58,724 bases of DNA, taken from positions 1 through 58,724 of the forward strand of contig JAUCBJ010003089.1 in assembly GCA_032718475.1 (NCBI GenBank). The letters are read 5' to 3'. Each line of letters opens with the position of its first letter. Positions within the stretch are counted from its first letter, which is position 1. A program made the translations under genes and the position numbers. The notes under the pieces are model-generated. The model was given only the letters and a program-made list of their open reading frames with translations, was not told the DNA's origin and did no database searches. Below are positions 23,260-35,001 of this stretch, in pieces. The stretch comes from Nemertoderma westbladi (Eukaryota; Xenacoelomorpha; Nemertodermatida; Nemertodermatidae).

Positions 23260-23654
23260 GTATCTGGTACAAAAACTATCAGGCGAAATTTTGTGAAAAT
23301 AATTCTTCACCGCTAGGTGGCGCTGCAAATTTTTGCTCAATTTGTAGGTTTGTTATAAATAGTATTAAATTTTATTAACAAAAAATTCCGAAAAGTTGTC
23401 TGATATTTTTATGCAGGGTGGCTATGTAGACCCCCACAGAAATTTTCTGACTAATTGCTCAAAAATTGTAGAAGTAGTAGGGTTTTGTATTTAAAAATTC
23501 CATAAAAAATTTATTTGGAGATAATCGACCTTTCATTATACATAGTAATAGTAATTTCAATTGGAATCCCTAAATGGAAATTGTTATAACTCGAAAATTA
23601 AATTAAAAGAGCTACTAAATAGCGGTTTTCAGATTTGGCAACACCATTTAATGG

Positions 23655-23895
23655 ATCATTATAATCGTCGGCCCCACCGTCGCCGTTCCAGTTGGCCGTT
23701 CGCCGCCCATGGCCAGTGGTTGGCCGGCGACTTCGGTACCTCGTCCGCCGCTATGGTCTCGCATCGACTCGTTTTTCCTCCCTCCTCGTACTCGGCCGTA
23801 ATTGGCGAAGTGGCGGGCCGGTACCGCCTCGTTGCCGCCTCCCGAATCGTTTGGTCTCTATCGCTCGGGGTCCGCGGCGGAGTTCCTCCCCTTTC
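23655..23895. other. GC-rich island in AT-rich DNA, ITS-like
   Basis: About 240 bp of strongly GC-rich, CpG-rich sequence sits abruptly between AT-rich flanks. It begins just after GGATCATTA, the nine bases that end 18S rRNA before ITS1. The rest has the look of a transcribed-spacer fragment (CGTCGGCCCCACCGTCGCCG and similar). The bases before GGATCATTA do not match 18S rRNA. The long ORFs across it (23561-23932, 23692-23898) reflect composition. It could be an rDNA spacer insertion or an unrelated CpG-rich segment. Confidence 0.35.
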
Positions 23896-24224
23896 TGAAC
23901 TTTCTGAATTACTTAATAATCACAGTAATTGATAATAGCACAGTCTGCATATAATAATATGCACTACAGCAGTTAGTAACGACGGTCAAAACTATTCCGG
24001 TGTCACAACTGTAAGGAAACCAACCAAACTAATAATCAACAATCACAATGGTTATATCATTGACACATTTTACATTAGCCCTACACTACAGGGCGGCCTT
24101 AATATCCAATAGATGCGCTCTTGTCCTCCCCAATGTAGTTTATGTTAGTAGTTAGCAGTAGTGAATGTTCAGGTTCACAGGGGACATGTTTTTATGGTTT
24201 TATATATATATAGGCCTATAATAT

Positions 24225-24375
24225 AAAATATTGTAAAAACTTAATAGCAACATAATTTTATATTGGTCCTAAATCTGCAAATGATATTTATAAATTAATA
24301 AAGTGGAGATTTACATAATGTTTCTATATAATTTATATATGATATGGCTAAGGATAAACGGCCGAAGCAACTCAA
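24225..24375. repeat. Dispersed repeat, copy 1
   Basis: It shares ordered blocks (CAAATGATATTTATAAATT, GGAGATTT, ATATGGCTAAGGATAA, GAAGCAAC) with 27085-27235 in the same orientation. The two copies bracket the LINE debris between them. Confidence 0.55.
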
Positions 24376-24384
24376 AAAGTATCT

Positions 24385-24625
24385 TTGACTCTGGAAGTCA
24401 AAAAAGTTGATATAAGTTCCAATGGAGATCCTCGGATACCGTAACATTCTAATTTCTTTAATAAATTTTATGATTTATGGTATCAAATGCCTTTTTAACA
24501 TCTATGTAGATGGTACAGGTTGGATTTTATCTTCAAGGGCTTGATGGAATCTTTCAGTATCTGAGAGTAAAGCATGGGCTGTTGAGGTTTTAGGTTGAAA
24601 TCCGTATTGGCACGTAGATAGGATT
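24385..24625 (-). pseudogene. LINE reverse transcriptase fragment
   Basis: Minus-strand frames read CQYGFQPKTSTAHALL, then a KAFDTINHK-type block (with a frame change), then YGIRGSPLELISTFL. These are consecutive RT motifs of L2/CR1-type LINEs. There are at least two lesions in 240 bp, so it is dead. Confidence 0.7.
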
Positions 24626-24639
24626 TATTCATTGAATAT

Positions 24640-25337
24640 TAATTGAATTAATAATAATAATAATATAATATATATTTATTTATATAGCGCCAAATTTACA
24701 AATTTACGTATTCTACCAAATTTACGTATTCTAAGGCGCTGACAACACATAGTACACAGTAATTAATAGTTCGTGACTGCAACAGCAATAGTTTGAGGTA
24801 AAATCAACTAAATTAATGTAGTAATAAAAAACCAACAATAAAAACATCATAAAATATAGTAAAAACAAACAATAAAAGCGATCATCGTAAATATAGTAGC
24901 ATATAGTAAAAAACAAACAATAAAAAACGATCATCGTAAATATAGTAGCATATAGTAAAAAACAAACAATAAAAAACGATCATCGTAAATATAGTAGCAT
25001 ATAGTAAAAACAAACAATAAAAACGATCATCGTAAATATAGTAGCATATAGTAAAAAACAAACAATAAAAAACGATCATCGTAAATATAGTAGCATATAG
25101 TAAAAAACAAACAATAAAAAACGATCATCGCAAGCATTCCAGTGCGGGTTAAGTTAAAAAGTAATTAATGGCAGAATAGAATATAATGGCAGTGATAATG
25201 AATTAAAATTAAAAGTAAAAAAACCGTAAAAACAACTGTTATGGTGGACTTTTTAAGATTTAAAATATATTGATGTTAAAAACAATCGTGTATACATCCA
25301 GTACTTAAGTTAAAATTAAATTTAAAATTGAAAGTAA
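24640..25337 (-). repeat. LINE 3' end with 49-bp tandem repeats
   Basis: From about 24850 to 25135 a unit of about 49 bp containing CGATCATCGTAAATATAGTA repeats five to six times (spacings 49, 49, 47, 49, 49). On the minus strand this follows the LINE C-terminus at 25338. It is followed by GGCGCTATATAAATAAATA and a TTA-rich simple repeat (24646-24670), a typical 3' terminus for L2/CR1-like elements. Confidence 0.7.
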
Positions 25338-25967
25338 TTAATTAAAAAATGTCAGTCGTCCATAAAAACAAATGCGCAATGCGTTCCATACAGTTGGAGC
25401 AGCAATGGAGAACGATCGCCTACCATAATGTTCCGTATTGTAGCGAGGGGCCACGAGTAAACCCAGCCCGCTGGATCGCATCTCGCGGATGGGTATGTAC
25501 GGAGTTAGTAAGTCGCTTAGATACTTCGGGGCACAGTTATTTACGCATTTCCAAGTTAGCAAGGCAATTTTAAAGTCGATACGGCGAACTATAGGTAACC
25601 AGTGCAATGCTTTTAGGGTTGGAGTTATATGGTCCCTCTTCTTTACACCACATAGAAGTCGAGCCGCGGAGTTTTGAACGTACTGTAGTTTCTGAATGGA
25701 TTTTTTTGGCAGACCGTAGTAGAGAGAATTATTGGCGTCAAGCTTTGATGTTACAAGTGCGTGTGTAGTGATGTTACAAGTGCGTATTTCCATGTTTTGT
25801 TTGTTGACATATCGCTTTATCTTTGAAAGATTCCTTAAATGGAAGAATGCCTCACGAACGGTGATTCCTATTTGCTTGCACATTGTAAGCTGAGAGTCTA
25901 ATTCGAAGCCGAATTGAATATATATAATATTGAATATAATAATTGAATATAATTGAATATTTTGCAA
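25338..25967 (-). pseudogene. LINE (L2/CR1-type) RT C-terminal region
   Basis: An open frame of 209 codons. The conserved C-terminal part includes SKLDANNSLYYGLP, QNSAARLLCG, LKALHWLPIVRRIDFKI and GRRSFSIAAPTVWNALR, the signature of L2/CR1-group non-LTR elements in invertebrates and fish. The first 20 or so residues are foreign or shifted. The central RT block is missing: it follows directly on the linker/RT-start region at 25975-26930. Confidence 0.85.
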
Positions 25968-25974
25968 GATAAGA

Positions 25975-26930
25975 CTGTAGTTGTGAATTAATTAATTGCT
26001 CAAAAATTTTACTTGTAAGAGAGAGATATGGCGATAATTATTTGGGTCTGTTGGATTGTCAAATTTAAAAACAGGAATAATTTTTGCTACTTTAGGGCGC
26101 TACGGAAAGAAACCGAAAGTAATCGATAAGTTAATTATGTAGATTAAATGGATAGAGAGAGGCTTAGCTGCAAGTTGGATTAGTTTGACAGAGCCGACTT
26201 AGGATTTAATTGAAGAATCAAATATTCTATTTCAACAGGAGATGTTTCAGTAAGAACGAAGGAGTTAGGGTGGTGGTTGAGAGGTGAAATATTACGAAGT
26301 GGTGAGCGACTCGATAATGGGATTTGTTTGTCTAGTTTTTGACAAACTGTAGCAAAATGACTATTAAAAATAGTAGCAATTTTAGTGGGGTCCGTAATAA
26401 CTTCTACAGAATTATCTGTTTTTATTGTTAACTGATTAATTAGGGATACTAGATTTTTTTATTTCTATGTATCGCAGAATTTATAATTACCCACGTTTTT
26501 TTAATATTATTTCAATTTTCTTGAAATTTTATTTTATAGTAGTTTTTTTCAGCGGCACTCATTGTAAGTTAATTTGTTACGGTATATTTTTTAGAAATGT
26601 TATGGTTAGCCTCAGTTGGAGATTTTAAAAATTTGCAGTATAGTTTATTTTTTTTATAAGGGCATCTGTCATCCATGGATTGTCGGGAATTTTTCGTTGT
26701 GACGTTATAATTGTCGTTGGGACGTGTTTATGACAAATTCTCTGAAGATCCTCTTAAAAAAACATTAAATGTTTCAACATTTTAAACTTTTTCATCTGTA
26801 TAAGACCAGTTGGATATAAGTTTGATGTCGTGAAGAAAGTTAGTTGTACTAAATTTTGAGAAATCAAATGCCATATGTTGATTGACATATGGAGTCTCTG
26901 CAGTTTAAATTAAATAGTGAAAGGGTTGGT
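25975..26930 (-). pseudogene. LINE endonuclease-RT linker and RT start, decayed
   Basis: In broken minus-strand frames I read FSTTNFLHDIKLISNWSYTD, NPWMTDALIKK, TDPTKIATIFNSHFATVCQK, and PKVAKIIPVFKFDNPTDPNN then YRHISLL. These occur in the order expected between the endonuclease and the first RT motifs of a CR1/L2-type LINE. Several stops and frameshifts are present. Together with 25338-25967 this is one element with an internal deletion of the catalytic RT core. Confidence 0.75.
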
Positions 26931-27918
26931 GGGTTGTACATATTGTTTATATCGTCATTAAAAGAGCTTTCTGTATAGGATACTATACAGAAAATATACA
27001 GATACTCTACTATACAGAAACTATACAGACACAGATACTATACTATACAGATACAGCTTCCTGATACTGATATAAAGCTGATACTGATGATATTGCATTA
27101 TTAGTATATTATGCTAATTTTTAAATTTGCTAATGATATTTACAAATTGGAGATTTTATCGCACCGTTTTCTTATAATTAATATCCGACATGGCTAAGGA
27201 TAACGGCAGAAGCAACCTAAACGTACGGAAGTTTTGGAGTAGATTCAATAACTAACTGCGGAAAAAGTCTACAAAAATATGAAGTTCTTTGAACATTTGA
27301 AAACACGAATCAAAGCACCGTGACTGAAAATAATTCCGTGATATCTGTAAGGACCATAAAATAGTCTTTTGGGAAAAACACCTTTATGAATCTGAGTATA
27401 CTTTTCATGTAATTATAATTTTTTACTTAATTTTAACTTATTCATTTTATTCTTGCCTAATTAATAAATAAACCTTATCAATACATTAAACATAAACAAA
27501 ATAACAGCACACCACATCTAAATAAAAACAAAAATGATAACATGCACAACACAGGTGTTTGTTTATCACACCCCTAACCTACACCTCATCGCCATGCACT
27601 AAAGGTAACCGGTAGTAAATGCACAACAACTAAGCTATATGCTATAAGAAAATATATTACATTTTAGTCTCCGAAAATGGGGTAGAACCAGGGCAAAAAT
27701 ATTTAAATTGTCAAAATTATGATTGTGTTTCGGTTTCATAACAAGTTTTCCCATACTGTTATATTTCATATTACATTATATATAATCATGTATAATTTGT
27801 TGTTCAATAACCATTACATAAAGACAAAACCTTGTTGCAGACAACTCTTCAATATGGTGTATCAATTAAAACAATGCATTGGTTCAGATCTCTATCATTT
27901 TTCTACACCGTTTTTAGA
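26931..27918. repeat. Degenerate repeats and AT-rich spacer
   Basis: About 26965-27080 is a run of imperfect CTATACAG / GATACTGAT repeats. 27085-27235 is the second copy of the dispersed repeat also found at 24225-24375. The rest (27240-27918) is AT-rich, without a gene; it lies downstream of the ABC pseudogene on the minus strand and may include its 3' UTR. Confidence 0.5.
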
Positions 27919-27921
27919 TGT

Positions 27922-30900
27922 TTATTTTTTATTTGTATTCGAATATGAATATAACAAGCTGTTTGGATCATTTAGTAAAATTTTTGGATCATTAAACTCC
28001 GCAATATCTCCTTCATTCATTACTAATATTCGATCACTCTTTAGGATTGTATTAATACGATGGGCTATTGTTAATACAGTTGAGTTGATTAAATTCTCAG
28101 TGATAGCTTTCTGAATAAGATCTTCTGTAAACTGATCAATTGACGAGGTTGCTTCATCAATTAGAATAACACGATTGTCTCTTAGCATCGCTCTAGCCAA
28201 ACAAACCAATTGCTTCTCCCCAACACTCAAATTATCACCGCGACTTTCAACTTCAAATTCTAAGATATTGATTGTTTCATCATAAGGGTTTGTTATTGAT
28301 CCATAACCTGATTTACCATTTACCTTTGCCTCTAATGGTAGTTTTAGTTGAACATTATCCAATGCAGCTCTGATGGCATCACTAGTGTACTCATTAAAAG
28401 GGTCTAAATTGTAGCCTAAAGTTCCTTCAAACAGAACAGGATCTTGCGGAATTACAGCGACAGACCTTCGTAAATCATGTAATCCTATTTTGGGTATGTC
28501 GACATCATCTATAGAGATACTTCCTTGTCATTCAACAAGGCGGAGTAAAACAGAAAACAGTGACGATTTTCCAGCCCCAGTTCGGCCAACTATTCCAATC
28601 TTCTCAAAAGGTTTGGTTACAAAGTTGATTCCATGCAAAACCTCGTTTCCTCCATAAGAAAGTTTTACATTTTTAAAAGAAACAACACCAGAATTCGGCC
28701 AATACATTGGCAGTTCCATTTCAGCATGATGACGGGCATCTTCCTGTTCCAATTCAGAGTATTGCAGACATCTTTCAACTGATGTAAAATTTATTTCAAC
28801 TATAGCTGCAGCTTTCAATAAGAATGAGAGATAATTTGTCAATGAAAAAATGTACATAATTGATACACATAACACTTGTCTCGATACAAATTTGTCCATA
28901 TACAATGATACCACTAATACGAATATAGTAAATATTGTGTAAATAATGGTTACACACAAAGTCAGAAAGCTATACAAGGCATTAATCATGAACCATGCTT
29001 CTGTATGATTATCTAAATGCTCTAAGAAACGTTTGGTATAAACATCCTGAACATTAAAAGCTCTAATATCCACCCTCCCCTCGATGGTATCTGATGTATG
29101 CTGATAAACTGGATTTCTTAACATTCCTTCCAAGAATTTAACTTGTTTCAAGCTTCTTACTGTATAAATACGAAGCCAGATAACAACTGCTAGAATTGGT
29201 AAGCCAACTAGCAAAGTCCAAGGATTTGCCATTCCAGAAAATATCAGCACAAGTAATGCTCGACAAAGGGAATTTATTACATCAGCAGATAAATCACGGA
29301 GAAGGTTATCCATTATACCTAAATCTTTAGAAAATCTGTTCAATATTCCACCAACAGGATTTTCTTCAAAAAATTTCATTGTGCACTCAACACACGCTTC
29401 AAAATTTGGCAGTGTAAATTCTGAGATGAAGCCAATTGAATTGTATAGATGGCAAACAAGGTAAGTGTATAGCATATCAAATAGGTTAGAACAAGTGCAA
29501 TATACACAAGTACAATATACACAAGTACAATATACACAAGTACAATATACACAAGTGCAATATACACAAGTACAATATTACTCCATTTACTGCCTCTAAT
29601 AAATTGAATAATAATATTTTGGTCAGATAAATTATTGTTTTGATTTTGATATGATGGTGAACCTTTAAGTGATGATTTCAGTGCTAAAGTAGCCAACCAA
29701 TAGTCTGTTAATGAGACAAGAATGTATGTCAAGATTATTGTTGATATGTAAGCAAAACCTCGGGGTATAGTTATTCCAGCCTTAATATATATTTGAAAAG
29801 CCTTCCATGTACCATTTTCAGCAGAAACATTTTCTCTCATTGCATCAACCCTATTATTAATTTTTAAACTTGCATCAGGGGATAATATCATATCCATCTC
29901 GCTATGATTTTCAGCACTTTTCGATGCAGACAAATTATCTTTTTGATTGAGGTTTAATGTCGAAAAAACATCAGTCATAGAAAGACACAATTTTTGAATT
30001 TTGAGGGATCATTTTCAAAAGATGAGTTGTCATAATGACAATGCCCTTGGATTGGCAATGCCTTATGCAGCCATCACACAATTTCTTTGCAATGGTGGTA
30101 TCAACTGCCGCAATTGGATCATCCATGAGATATATATTGGCCCTGGAATAAACGGCTCTTGCTAGAGCAATACGCGCCTTTTGACCTCCAGACAATGACA
30201 TACCTTTCTCACCAACCAATGTATTATCACCTTCTGTAAAGAGCAAAAGGTCCAGTGTCAAACAACACATATCAATAACTTCTTCATAACACCCTGCTTC
30301 AAAATAATGTCCCAATAATATGTTTTCTCTTACTGTTCCTGAAAATATGAATGGGGTTTGCGATACATAAGCAAGTTTCCCACTCATGTTAATATAACCT
30401 GTTTCTAAAGGTACTTCACCTAGCAAAGCTTGCAGTAAAGTTGTTTTTCCAGACCCAAAAGACCCTATTACATATACAATCTCACCAAAATTCGCTTTGA
30501 ATGAGACATCGCGTATCACATTGCCATTGGTTGTTTTGGTAGAAATATTTGTTGCATTCAAATATATTTCAGATAGGTGGGCTTTTTTTTATTGTTGCGA
30601 TTCATTGTTACATTCAGCGACTCTGTTAAGGTTACAAGTGAACCTTACCAATTTGTCAATTCTTTGAGTAACTGCATGCAGTTCACCAATTCCGCGAAGT
30701 GCAACAGCAAAAGCAATTGCAGAATTAATTAAGATGCCTAGAATAATTGTAGAACTGATAAGCATAATCATATCAAATTGATAGCCAAGTGATGTGTGGA
30801 AAACATAAATGCAAAATAAAACTATAGTGATATATACAAAGTTGAACACCTTGTAGAATGAATAACTATAGATTATCTTACATATTCGGGAGAATTCTTT

Positions 30901-31552
30901 GTTCCGGGCATTTTCTAATACTTTCACAAACAGTTCTTCCCATGCATAGGCTTTCACAGCTTTTATGCCACCCAAGATTTCACTGAGCAGTGTGATGCGT
31001 CTGTCTGTTAACAATTGAGCTCTACTTCGCTGAATGGAGAATATCTTCGCAAGAGTCATACTCAAAGGAAAAATCAAGATTACAATAAATATCCCAAAAA
31101 TTCCAGATAATTCCACATAATAATACATCAGAGGAAAACTGAGTATAATTACAACTGGTGATGCGATTCGATTATATGTGTGCCAACATATGCGAAGTCA
31201 TCAAATCTTCCGACATCCGAAGATAATAAATTTGATAAAGGCCAATTGTGGTTTCTTGAATTTCCATTGTGTTTAATGTTAAGAGTTTTCTATATATAAG
31301 AGCGCTACATCCAACTCTCATCTTTGTACACAGCAATGTAAAGTAAAATGAGTAATTTGTCAAGGCAATTGCTGACATAACTGATGCTATGGCAATTATT
31401 CCGCAATCAAGCAATTCCCTATCTCGTGAAGTGTTCGTATCTACTTTCAAGTAGTACAGGATCAATCGTTCCAGAAATATCACACGAACCAAAAGTATTG
31501 TGTTATGGAATACATGTAAGAAGGCACATAAAAGGAATTCCTTATAATACAC
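27922..31552 (-). pseudogene. ABCC (MRP4-like) transporter, processed pseudogene
   Basis: A minus-strand, intron-free copy of about 1,200 codons covers TMD1, NBD1, TMD2 and NBD2 of an ABC subfamily C exporter. NBD1 has Walker A GSFGSGKTT and signature LSGGQKARIALARA. NBD2 has Walker A GRTGAGKSS, signature LSVGEKQLVCLARA and Walker B VILIDEATSS. Lesions seen: frameshift near 31250, before the block starting NLLSSDVGRFDDF; frameshift near 31175; TAA at 30589-30591; deletion with frame change at about 29971-29990, removing the NBD1-TMD2 linker; one-base loss near 29378, between LSA and MKFFEENPVGG; TGA at 28528-28530. The N-terminal 80-90 residues typical of MRP4 are absent. Genes of this family usually have many introns, so lack of introns plus 5' truncation points to LINE-mediated retrocopying. 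No clear poly-A tail or target duplication was seen. Confidence 0.88.
29490..29578 (-). repeat. 15-bp in-frame tandem repeat inside the ABC pseudogene
   Basis: Six copies of a 15-bp unit (plus strand ACAAGTACAATATAC) encode a repeated VLVYI pentamer at the start of TMD2. Because 15 is a multiple of 3, the array did not itself break the frame. Confidence 0.9.
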
Positions 31553-32144
31553 TTGTAAAAGCTTTTGCGGAATTAGCTCGTTATTTTTCCCGCAAAGTAC
31601 TCCGTAGTTGGTTTAACGGACATAAAAAGCCGTTTCCTTACTGTACCGGTGTTTTAGTGGACATAAAAGCCATTTCTTCTATATGTGTACTTTAGCGGAC
31701 ATAACTAACTGTGTACTTTAGCGGACATAACTAGCGATCTTATGTCGCAATAGCCAAATCCTCTTGACACAGTGTAGTTACTATGACGACGGCTAACAGC
31801 TGAGCTGTACACGTGGAGAATTTCCTTTGTTCTCTGTTCCTTCTTTGTTCGGTCGACCAATCAGAGCGTTTTTTGACTCTGTGTTGGAGATTGTATACAG
31901 AAACTCGTGGAGTTGAGTCAGTATGTGTATTTGTCCACAGCCTAGAACACCGGCTTTGGAACCTCCGTGTTTCAGACTTTAGCCCTACATTAGTAGGCTT
32001 AATTATAGAACGTATATCTGTTATCAAACCAATTCAAACCAAACCGTTACTTATCATAATCATTCACACCTTAACATTTGTACTGCTATTTACTGTCGGT
32101 TATTCATTATATGGTTGATGGAATATTATTATATTTGGAATACC
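31553..32144. other. Spacer with CCAAT box and small repeats
   Basis: No gene seen. Near 31610-31735 a motif (C/G)GGACATAA(C/A) recurs four times. CGACCAATCAGAGCG (31855-31869) is a good CCAAT/NF-Y box. The next 600 bp form the first copy of the long direct repeat, so this could be a promoter region, but no exon was found to go with it. Confidence 0.3.
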
Positions 32145-32740
32145 GATAAATAATTACAAAACCCTCAATCTTCTTGATATACTGAAGGTAAGAGAGACCG
32201 GTTACATATAACGATTGCGACTTACATTAAAGTGGTTCTGAAGTGAATCTAATGCTATTTCATAGGCACTACATGTATTGGTTGTTGTTCTCTTTATATG
32301 TGACTAAAATTAGTGAAGGTCGGCAGATCGGTGTGCAGTATTGTGTATGATTGTGACTGATAACAAAGCATCTCCTAAAGAATGCGCCATATACGTTAAT
32401 CCATAGCCATCCCGTTGTGTCTAGTTTAAGTCATAACTCTGTTTACATAGAAAGAGCGCCACGTCCTAAAGGAACTGTTAATATTTCCCGAAAGTGAATA
32501 ATATTTGTCAGAGATTATATATTAACGATCAGTCGAATATTACAGTAGGTCTACACCGCAATAAGATTGAGCTTCCGAATCCAGTCTCCCGGGTATATCC
32601 AACGGGTGAATGGACGCGCATAGACTGGCTTCGGCTAATGTAGTGTATCAAATACTCGTCATAGGCTAAAGTCGATTTATTTTCTAGAAGACATCCAAAT
32701 TTGGCAGGTTAAACTGCTAAAGGTCTGAAAGCGCGTACAA
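32145..32740. repeat. Long direct repeat, copy 1 (596 bp)
   Basis: It is nearly identical to 42414-43019. I count four substitutions (including AAAG/ATAG, ATTAC/AATAC, TTTTC/TTATC and GACATCC/GATATCC) and one 10-bp tandem duplication (TGCAGTATTG) present only in copy 2. Both copies contain CTGAAGGTAAGAG, a good splice-donor consensus. No TG...CA ends were seen. Confidence 0.92.
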
Positions 32741-33090
32741 TAACAGATATTAAGTTCGGATTGCAGTGTAGGCAATAAATACAGTTTATTATTGTTCTGG
32801 TAAGAACAATAACAGATATAGCTTCTGTATTGCAGTAGGCAATAAAGCTGAAGTACCGGCCAACCGGTACCTAGTAGGCCTGACTACCTAACCACCCGGA
32901 CCGGTACCTACAGCAGTACAGGTACAGCAGTATTATTCGAATTTGATAATTATATACCGGTAGGCCTTAATATTAAATCAGGGAGGGCCCGCCCTGGTTT
33001 TTTATTGAGATTTTACTTATTTCTGTCAAGTTTTATTTATTTGTAGGCCAATATTGAGCAGAAGGCGTGTAAGTCTGCTCAGATTGTACA
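32741..33090. other. Spacer with partial internal duplication
   Basis: AT-rich, no gene. A motif AATAACAGATAT...TTGCAGT...AGGCAATAAA occurs twice (about 32738 and 32808). Several ACCGGTA and AGGCCT words are present. Confidence 0.4.
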
Positions 33091-33672
33091 GATAATTTGT
33101 AGGCTGGACTGTTGTCTGACTGTTGTTAGGTCTGAAGAGACTGTAGTGTGTGTAGAGCGTATGTCCGAAAAAGTACTAGTTAGGAACGTAGGGGCTTCCA
33201 GTGCTGTGAGGTAAACCCCCTCAAAAAGAATAAGTCGTTCTACTCGGTTGGAATGCATACTAAATAACCATTTCGGAGTCTGCATATACTGTAGTGTATT
33301 TAGTCTTGATAGTAGTCTGCCAGCGTTTGGTCTGTACTTTGTTTGTGTAGTCTGTACGGGTAGCGTAATATTTCTTATTTAGATAATTTGTAGGCTGGAT
33401 TGTTGTCTGGCTGTTGTTAGGTCTGAAGAGATTTCGGTGTGTGTAGAGTGTATGTCCGATAAAGTGCCAGTTGGGAACGTAGGGGCTTCCAGTGCTGTGA
33501 GGTAAACCCCCTCGAAAGAATAAGTCGTCCTACTCGGTTAGAACGCATACTAACTAACCATTTCGGAGTCTGCATATACCGTAGTTTGTTTAGGCTTGAT
33601 AGTAGTCTGTCAGCATTTGGTCTGCATTTTGTTTGAGTAGTCTGTACGAGTAGCGTAATATTTATTATTCAG
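33091..33672. repeat. 291-bp tandem duplication
   Basis: Two head-to-tail copies, 33091-33381 and 33382-33672, each begin GATAATTTGTAGGCTGG and contain GAACGTAGGGGCTTCCAGTG and ACCATTTCGGAGTCTGCATA. Divergence is about 10% by eye. It lies upstream of BEL copy 2 and may belong to its leader or LTR. Confidence 0.92.
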
Positions 33673-35001
33673 AGTTTATGCGATTATTCGCAACATTCAT
33701 ATCCCCAAGTTTATTCCTACAGTAATTGTGCTTGTTATATATACCGTTATAGTTAAATTAACCCCGGTACTACATCAGGGCTGCTTGGCGTAGGTAAAGA
33801 CTGGTGATTTTGTGCCCCGGTCACTCCAGCAGATACCGTGGTTCTTTTAGCTGTTCAAGTATTTTTAACTACTGATTATTGGTTGTATAAGTACTTGTAC
33901 CTAATTTAGGGTTTAGTGTACAGTGCTTTCCGAAGGTAATTAGTGTGTAGGCAGTGTATTTGTGTTGTAAAGTGGTTAATAGGCACGTTGGTTCTGGTAG
34001 ACCGCGGTAATTAACTTCTAGGTAGGAACACTCCGTGATACATAACGTAGTACTTATAGCGATACGGCTATAAGTCGTCAGACGGTGGTATTTTTCCTAT
34101 CTGGACAACGCAGTATATTTACTACTACTTATTATTTTCAAGTACCGTAGTACCCTGTTCGTTGTAATAACCAGATATTCTAACCCTTTGTTAGGCTGGT
34201 TTGTAGACTTCGTGTAAAATTACCCTAAAAAATTCGTACGTGTAATTTTGTGTTTATTTAGAGATTGTAATCTCACCCCGAATTGTACGTAATTTGTAGT
34301 ATTAAGTAACTTAGGTAAATTAGAATTATTTGTTTTAGTGTACAGCAAGTAGCACTTCACTGAGAGCGCACAGCTTCTGTGTAGTGACTCCCCCCAGAAA
34401 TAATAACATTTATTTCAAATATTGACAAAACCCATTAAAACGGGTATATATATTATAAATCAACTCAAATCGATTTATAAAATAGTAGGCCTGCCATACA
34501 ATAATTAGGTCTCAATATCAGTTGGACTACTGCTTAAATAACGGTAATAAAGTAAGTTAAAGTAACCAAGTAACCCCTAAAATTCAGAAATTCAATTATT
34601 CTAAAATAATTGATATACCGGTATTTACAATAGGCTTACTACATTTATTTCTATAAATTTAGGCTGAAATTATACCGGTATTCTGTAATTAATTCTAGTC
34701 CATAATTATACTTATCTATACTATAAGTGTAAACTGTATACCGGTATTCACGATAGGCCTATTATATATTTATATATTTGTGCTAAAATTATATACCGGT
34801 ATTCTGTGACAAACCTAGTCTGTAATAATACTTATATATATATACTATAAGCATACCGGTATTCTAATATATTATATATATACATCACGCTACACTGAGT
34901 AGCAGTATCGGTAATTAATTACTAGGCTATCAGTTGATACTGAATTACTAGATTTGCTTTAACTGTAACATAGCAGTAGGCATTCAACTGTACAAACAAA
35001 C
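33673..35001. repeat. BEL copy 2 leader with ACCGGTA-phased repeat
   Basis: Non-coding. From about 34612 to 34870 the word ATACCGGTATT recurs five times at 56-65 bp spacing within a degenerate unit containing CTATAAG and TAGTC. The region leads into the first ATG of BEL copy 2 (35002), so it is probably its 5' leader or LTR. Confidence 0.5.

Noticed and set aside
23561-23932. 123-codon plus-strand ORF
   Set aside because: Open frame due to GC-rich composition of the island; no domain or codon signal.
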